A stretch of DNA of 64,000 nt from Mantis religiosa (Eukaryota; Arthropoda; Insecta; Mantodea; Mantidae): the NCBI GenBank assembly GCA_030765055.1, contig CM060950.1, positions 15,087,806-15,151,805 of the forward strand, written 5' to 3'. Numbering within the stretch: the stretch's first letter is position 1; each line of letters starts with the position of its first letter. Made by a program: the position numbers and the translations under genes. Below are positions 58,692 through 64,000 of the stretch, in pieces. Under the pieces are notes generated by a model that saw only the letters and a program-made list of their open reading frames with translations, was not told where the DNA came from and ran no database searches.

Positions 58692-58923
58692 AACCAGTTT
58701 ACAAAGTACGCAATCTTAACGAGAGCCACAAATCTGCGGAAACTTGCTATAGAAGCGACGGATCGGGAAGGATACGCTAAAAAGGTCCAAGAGCTGGAAG
58801 TGCAATATTGGAGAAACGATGATGTAATAGAAAATGCAATTAAAGAAATTATTAACACATTAGAGAATACCAGCGATGAAAGTGGCGCAGTAGACTTGGA
58901 AATCCAAGAATCACAAAGCGAGT
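58692..58923 (+). CDS. Exon-like coding segment, unknown family (spacer 1 copy 2)
   Basis: Plus frame after a possible acceptor (AATTATTAG at 58691): NQFTKYAILTRATNLRKLAI, EATDREGYAKKVQELEVQYW, RNDDVIENAIKEIINTLENT, then DLEIQESQSE and TGA or a GTGAGT donor. 76 codons without a stop. The second half aligns with 18780-18936 without indels. Charged and helical, with a YWRND segment, not assigned to a family. A host exon or a transposase C-terminus are both possible. Confidence 0.4.
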
Positions 58924-58924
58924 G

Positions 58925-59317
58925 AGTGATTATAGCTGTCATAATATTTGTTTAATACTTTTATGTGTTTTATAACAGTAAATAGATAAGCACACAGCAT
59001 ATCTGATGGAGTTCAATTGTTTGTTGCCACATCTCATACCTTCGGCGCACATCTTCGCTTATCTTACCGCAATTTGGATGAATTGTGTTTTTCAAGGTTG
59101 ACCACACTGCAGAAACAAAAGCGTGTTAGCCCTCTTTTCTTCCCCTCTGCCTGCACTACACCGTAAATCCAGCGCTCAAGGAATCTTGCGCATATAGTAT
59201 AAACTAACACACCAGGAGGTACCAACAGCATCGGAACATTTCCGTGCACAGGACTGCACATACATGAAAAAAATTCCTTGTTTTGGTTTTTTAAAGCTTT
59301 AGATTACTCTGTTAATT
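58925..59317. other. Spacer 1 non-coding (copy 2)
   Basis: Matches 18940-19269, with an extra 65 bp at about 59188-59250 that includes GTGCACAGG. Confidence 0.4.
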
Positions 59318-59959
59318 TGTCTAATACCTCTTTGTGTATTATACCTTAATATTTGTATTAAAATGATAGCAAGTAACTTCAATATAAACCCAAAAGGACA
59401 ACATCTCTGCTTTATAACTTTTAGGGGCCTGAGACAAGAACAGATGATTATTTATTCCTGTTAGGTAGTTCGAGTGCCCTCTCTGTATTTATACTTCTCA
59501 GTTTGACTCGTCTTTCTGAAACTCAGAATATATTGTCTGAATTTCTTTTAAAGCAAACATAAAATTGTAAATGTTTTGATGATCAGTATTAAAAGTGTAG
59601 GTAAAATTCGTATGCAAACATTTATATGTGAGATCTGCTTGGATTTAGTAGGTGTAACATGATTTCATGCACTTATCAACCAAATAATTAGATATATTTA
59701 CTTGCTGTTCATGTTCTGGACATTATTGATAACTAGTTTGCAACCCTTTACACACATAAATCAACGTTTTTAAAATAAAGATGATAATACCTTTAGGTTT
59801 ATGTGTTAATTTTGCTTATATCCATGTACTGATGCTAGTGTATCTCTGAGCAATGGAATAGTGAAGTTATTATACTGTTACCCAATCCAAAAAGTGTATA
59901 AAATGTCTATATTTTGGGATATTGTAATTTCAGTTTGAAACGCTTAACCTTCAGTTAGT

Positions 59960-60320
59960 CGCGTGGGGTTTAAATATGGAAAGATAGAGTAAGACTGAAA
60001 AATTAGATGCCATAGCCGGGATTTGAGTCACGGATCTTCTGCTTTTACTCACTGAGCCAATAGGGCCAACATGCCAGCCTAACACCAAATTGTCCCACTA
60101 ATTGTCTTCCCCCCTCGTCGGCTACTAGGAGTTCACATAAACACATGAGACAACTACCTAAATGTCGACTTACTATGCTGTATGTACTTTAAGGCCCGAG
60201 CTTTATTGTTCGGACCTCTATTAGGTACAGTTAATGGAAATTAATTGTTCTTTCACACTAGCCGTGTGTAGGACGCACTATGGACAGTTAGAGTCAGACT
60301 CAAACATGATTTGAACCACA
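59960..60320 (-). repeat. tRNA-like repeat units (U4, left side)
   Basis: Minus-strand core near 60010-60075 with B-box-like GTGACTCAAATCCC, then the roughly 280-bp repeat spacer. The second core (from about 60300) is split by the SINE. Confidence 0.6.
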
Positions 60321-60590
60321 GATCATCCGTTTTTTTAATTTTTATTTAACTTACGTCCTCCAACGTTAAGTCATATCGGACGATGAATGAAATGGGTGAA
60401 ATTATACTCAAATGAGTCCGGGGTTCCTGGAGCTTAGAGCTACCCGACATTCATCTTTAAGAATAAGGGAAAACCTGGGAAAATACCTTATCCAGGTAAC
60501 TCACCCTGACCGAGATTCCAACTTAGGACCTCTTGAACGTAAGGCAGACACGCTACCATCAACGCTGCCGAGGCGGGCTAGGATCTTCCG
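60320..60590 (-). mobile_element. tRNA-derived SINE insertion (U4-specific) with target duplication
   Basis: A 250-bp SINE (60330-60579) on the minus strand: 5' AGCCCGCCTCGG, B-box region, body and an A-rich 3' tail (a T run at 60330 on plus). It is flanked by AGATCATCCG (60320-60329) and AGGATCTTCCG (60580-60590), an approximate 10-bp target duplication with one or two changes. U2 has the empty site (ACGGATCTTCCGGTCTC, about 22421). It sits inside the second tRNA-like core. Confidence 0.9.
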
Positions 60591-60744
60591 GTCTCCGTCC
60601 GGCTGATCTTAGCCATTGAGCTAGCATTGCCAACATGCCAGAATTACATTAAATTCTCCAACAATTTCCTGGTATATATGTACAAATATAATAATTTCTA
60701 ACTTAAAAAACTTCACTATCTTTTAAGAAGTGACGGCCGTATTT

Positions 60745-60810
60745 CTTACAAAATGATCAGGATCACGATTTCGCGAATACCTCAATCACGTCGTCAGCTT
60801 GAATCAACAT
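60745..60810 (-). ncRNA. Hammerhead-ribozyme-like motif (minus, U4, best copy)
   Basis: On the minus strand: CUGACGA (60797-60791), one extra C, a stem-loop (GTGATT, GAGGT, ATTCGC), GAAA (60772-60769), then U-CGUG-A and UC. A two-base-pair stem III closing a four-base loop and an AUC cleavage triplet are consistent with the minimal hammerheads described in Penelope-like retroelements. Flanking bases form a weak stem I with bulges. The extra base after CUGACGA departs from the consensus, so activity is uncertain. Confidence 0.45.
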
Positions 60811-60824
60811 ACTCGTTGTTAACG

Positions 60825-61760
60825 TTACTGTCGCTAGATGTCACTATGTTTATTTTAATACTACCGACATCCGAAAAGGAAACAAACCTAAACACAGAAT
60901 CAAATGCCAGAATTTCAAAATTCATCAAGCGACTTATTTAATTGATGGAAATTAATCATTTCTTCACACTAACCGTATATAGGCTAAGGTTTTCGATAGA
61001 TAGATATTCAAATCCCGGCCATGGCATTGAATTTTTCATGTTGACTCTGTCATTACGCGATGTTAATTTTTTAAAATAAATATCTTTTCCCGAACCATTA
61101 AATCTATCCGACCACATAATTCTTTTAACATCTAATTTAACTTCAAGATTTATTTCATGGTTAAATGACCAAAAATGATCTGCTTCGGCCGATTTATCTG
61201 TTTGTTTATGTTTAATGTTACGAAAATATCCTTTCGTTCTGGTTAGTAAACTATGTTTTGTCTTTCCAAATTAAACTTTATCACAATCGAAACAATTAAA
61301 TTGATCAATACCAGATTTTTTTACTATCAGGAATTTTATCTCGTTGAGAGAACTGGAATAAATTTTAATACTATACTTATTTTGAGGAACTAAGTTATAC
61401 CAAACTGTTTAAATGTTTTTTGACAATGTTTATTAACCCAAGGATGGTAAGTGAATTTTTTAAAATTATGATTGTCCTTTATTTTTTAAGGATAGAAATA
61501 TCAGTAACAGTATTTTGATCTTTAAATTTTTCAATTTTTATATATAAAGTCTTTATTAAAACCATTAATTAAAGCAGTATTAGTAATATGTTGATATTCT
61601 TTATTAAATTCGTCCTAATTCGTTCGTATATTTATTAACCTATAAATCTAACTATTGGAAACATAAACTTTATGTGAAGAAGGGTTAAAACTTTTACTTT
61701 TATGTAATTATCAATATGAGTACGCTTCCTATAAATACCAAAGTTTAATTTATTATTATG
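60825..61760 (-). pseudogene. Penelope-like element endonuclease and linker (minus, U4)
   Basis: Minus strand: linker remains (about 61720-61440); endonuclease with QFNCFDCDKV, FGKTKHSLLTRTKGYFRN and DHFWSFNHEI (about 61320-61130); the inverted tRNA-like tail (61050-60945); the C-terminal piece (about 60935-60830). Multiple stops; the GIY and YIG motifs are damaged. Confidence 0.7.
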
Positions 61761-61944
61761 TGTTATTATCTTAAGATCTAGAAAAAGGAAGTTCCACAAA
61801 TTTCGGTCTCTAATGTGAATTTTATAACTTTAAGTTGCAAATTTAGTCATTTTAAAGCATCATTTGGTGTGTATCAGGAAAAATAGCAAAAACAATGATC
61901 TATATTTCCATACCAACATTTAACAATTAAAGGGAATTAGTCTG

Positions 61945-62277
61945 GTATTTATCGATTTAATTGCTTCGATTGTGATAAAGTTGATATTGGAAAGAAAAAA
62001 CGTAATTTAGGAACCAGAACGAAATAACATTTTCGTAACATTAAGTATAAACAAACTGATAAATTGGCCGTAGCACATCATTTCTGGTCATTTAACCATG
62101 AAATAAATCCAGAATTTAAATTATTAAAATAATTAAATGGTTCGATATATTTAATGGTTTGGGAAAAGATATTTATTTTAAAAATTGAATATCGCGTACT
62201 GCATTTTGAGATACAGGCAGCTGATTCTGGTATTTTAGGTTTGTTTCACTTTAATATGTTGGTAGTACTAAAATGAA
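61945..62277 (+). pseudogene. Penelope-like element GIY-YIG endonuclease (plus, U4)
   Basis: IYRFNCFDCDKVDIGKKKRN, then a stop, HFRNIKYKQTDK, HHFWSFNHEINPE and a second stop. The tail LGLFHFNMLVVLK is preserved. The most decayed of the plus copies. Confidence 0.7.
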
Positions 62278-62314
62278 TATAGTGACATCTAGCGACGGTA
62301 ACGTTAACAACGAG

Positions 62315-62365
62315 TTTGTGATGATGTGAATGATTTATTCACGAAATCGCGATCCTAGTCAATTT
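62315..62365 (+). ncRNA. Hammerhead-ribozyme-like motif (plus, U4)
   Basis: GUGAUGA at 62318, one extra U, a perfect GTGAAT/ATTCAC stem, then GAAAUCGCGAUC (62343-62354). All boxes fit except the first base (G for the essential C of CUGANGA). Confidence 0.4.
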
Positions 62366-62689
62366 GTAAGAAATACGGTCATCACTTGTTATAAAATAAG
62401 TGAAGTTTTTAAAGTTACAAACTATTATATTTTTATATATTTGTTTGCTTCACTGTTAATAGCTTCATATTTTACGTATTTGTTAATTTCCTAGTATTTC
62501 CATAGCAGGTACTAGCAATTGATATCAGGGAGTATAAATCCCCAAAATTGAAAAGATAACCCACTCTTTAATTGTTTACAATGACTGAGGACTGTTCAGT
62601 GGCATGATCAACTTCTTTTATTTAAATAAATGCACTGAATAACATTGAGCGTGAGAAAATATACATATACGAAAAAATGTACATGTCAG

Positions 62690-63150
62690 TTAATTGACGG
62701 AAAGTAATCATTTCTTTACACTAGCTGTATATAGCCTAACGTTTTTGATAGAGTCAACATGAAAATTAAATGCCACGGACAGAATTTGAAACACGGATCT
62801 CCTGGTTTCCGTCCAGTGGCTCTAACCCATAGAGCTACCATGGCCAACTTGTCGTCATGACATTAAATTCTCCATTTGACTGGTATATTTCCCGGTAAAC
62901 CACTAGGGGCTCCCGTATCCGTGGTACAACGTTTGTGTCGACTTACTATCGTAAGTACTTGAATCCCAGGCTTTATCTTTTAACTCTTATAATATACAGG
63001 CTAAGGTTTTTGATAGAAAGGGTCAACATGAAAATTTCAATAACATGTCCGGGATTTGAACCACGGATCTCCTAGTTTCCGTCCATTGTCTCTAATTCAT
63101 TGAGCTACCATGGCACTGAATTTTTCATGTTGACCCTATCGATAAAATGT
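62690..63150 (-). repeat. tRNA-like repeat pair with inverted arms (U4, right side)
   Basis: Minus-strand cores near 62770-62840 and 63050-63115. The second is framed by a GGGTCAACATGAAAAT-type left arm and CATGTTGACCCTATCGAT on the right. A paired change is visible here: where the other units have GAGTC/GACTC, U4 has GGGTC/GACCC in both arms. Confidence 0.7.
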
Positions 63151-63159
63151 ACATGTGCT

Positions 63160-63565
63160 TAGTTTTCTTTAGAGGAAGTCGTTTGTAAACAGTACATGCC
63201 GGAACAGAGACATAAGAGCCCCTTGTGGTACGGCAGCCTGATTGAACCAAACCCGGGAGGAGGAGCCGACCACTTAGGCGTACAATTGCCTAATTTTTTA
63301 AAAAAGTTATGCAGTAGCGGTAGAGAGTCTAATATCCCGGAACATTCTCCATGCAGTTTTACCAGCAACGATCAAATGTGGCTTCTACCTGCAAAAACAG
63401 CGCCAGCAGTGAAGCCCTATTGATCAATTGCTCTGTGACGTCAGCAGCTAAAGTTGCTAGTTGCAATTCGGTTGAATGTCTTCTCCGAAAGACAAATAGT
63501 GAACTTGAATCTTCCTCAAGTGCCGAAACTTGTTTTTGGAGCCAAAAAGGTATTATGTTATGCTT
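63160..63565 (-). pseudogene. LINE-A reverse transcriptase fragment (U4)
   Basis: Same segment as 24960-25395; LHGECSGILDSLPLLHNF is recognisable. A short deletion near 63358 removes part of motif A. Ends at the tRNA-like arm. Confidence 0.6.
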
Positions 63566-64000
63566 TTCACCGAGTTAGTTCTACCGCGCTCCCCTGTTGG
63601 ACGAGTCCATCATACCGAAGTGTGACGTGGTTTTGCAACAGGAAATCAATACCAGTGTTAAGGCGTGTCTCGCAGACCACGAGCCCCGATAACTGTACTT
63701 ACGGAAGCAAAACAACGTTTGTTGCTGATCTTATTTTATTATTTAGTGTGATGTAGGAATGCGGCCAACATTTCAGAAGAGACTACACTAGACCGTGATA
63801 TTTAAAACTGGTTTGGAAATAGTGCATTCCAGGCCCGTAAATAAAAAATATGTATTTCGAGATCTCACATAAGAATGTAAAGCACTCACTCGGTCAATAC
63901 AAAATCAACGATGAAGATAGCACCAGGAACAGGACTACAAGAAATAATGGCAGATAGCACTTTTGATGAAACATTTCAATGTAACTTCGGAGGGAATGGC
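63566..64000. other. Non-coding part of unit U4
   Basis: The dispersed CCCCTGTTGGACGA motif (63592) followed by AT-rich unit sequence that runs off the window. Confidence 0.5.

Larger units (their letters stand above)
59318..64000. repeat. Large duplicated unit U4 (cut by window end)
   Basis: Block B, tRNA-like repeats, minus and plus Penelope-like fragments, tRNA-like pair and LINE-A in the same order as U1 and U2. Lacks the Jockey-like LINE of U2 and has a U4-specific SINE at 60330-60579. Confidence 0.85.

Overview
This is AT-rich eukaryotic (animal, most likely insect) repeat DNA. No complete host gene can be supported. Coding traces are reverse transcriptases, GIY-YIG endonucleases, a hAT transposase, a THAP-domain transposase and several exon-like fragments. 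The insect reading rests on the mixture of Penelope-like elements, a Jockey-like LINE, a P-like THAP element, a BED-type hAT and tRNA-derived SINEs; the species cannot be named from the sequence.

Layout. The window is built from one large unit repeated in direct orientation. U1 is about 605-13990, U2 about 19270-36110, U3 about 39190-49440 and U4 about 59318-64000 (cut by the window end). In order, a unit holds: a flank block (B); tandem tRNA-like repeats; a minus-strand Penelope-like GIY-YIG fragment facing a plus-strand one; more tRNA-like repeats; a LINE reverse-transcriptase fragment (LINE-A); several kb of non-coding DNA, with a candidate DNA transposon in U1 and U2; a tRNA-derived fragment; a minus-strand LINE with reverse transcriptase and RNase H (LINE-B); and two minus-strand exon-like segments. 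Two kinds of spacer separate the units. Spacer 1 (1-600, 14000-19260, 57190-59310) carries a G-run block, a CpG-rich segment and a candidate exon. Spacer 2 (36110-39190, 49440-54300) carries another LINE-A fragment and a hAT transposase.

Copy-specific events give a relative chronology. LINE-B, a truncated SINE and the exon pair are in all relevant copies, so they predate the amplification. A P-like THAP element (16214-17960), a GC-rich Jockey-like LINE (19941-22039), a 92-bp MITE (46620-46711), a full SINE (60330-60579) and two long perfect microsatellites are each in one copy only, mostly with an intact empty site in a sister copy. The more unusual observations are the P-like THAP element with its 8-bp target duplication and CRE palindromes in its termini, a hammerhead-ribozyme-like motif beside the Penelope-like endonucleases, tRNA-like cores framed by inverted repeats, and an exon pair with compatible splice phases that shares one stop codon in all three copies.

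All coordinates of repeat boundaries were read by eye and are approximate to a few bases unless a junction is described.
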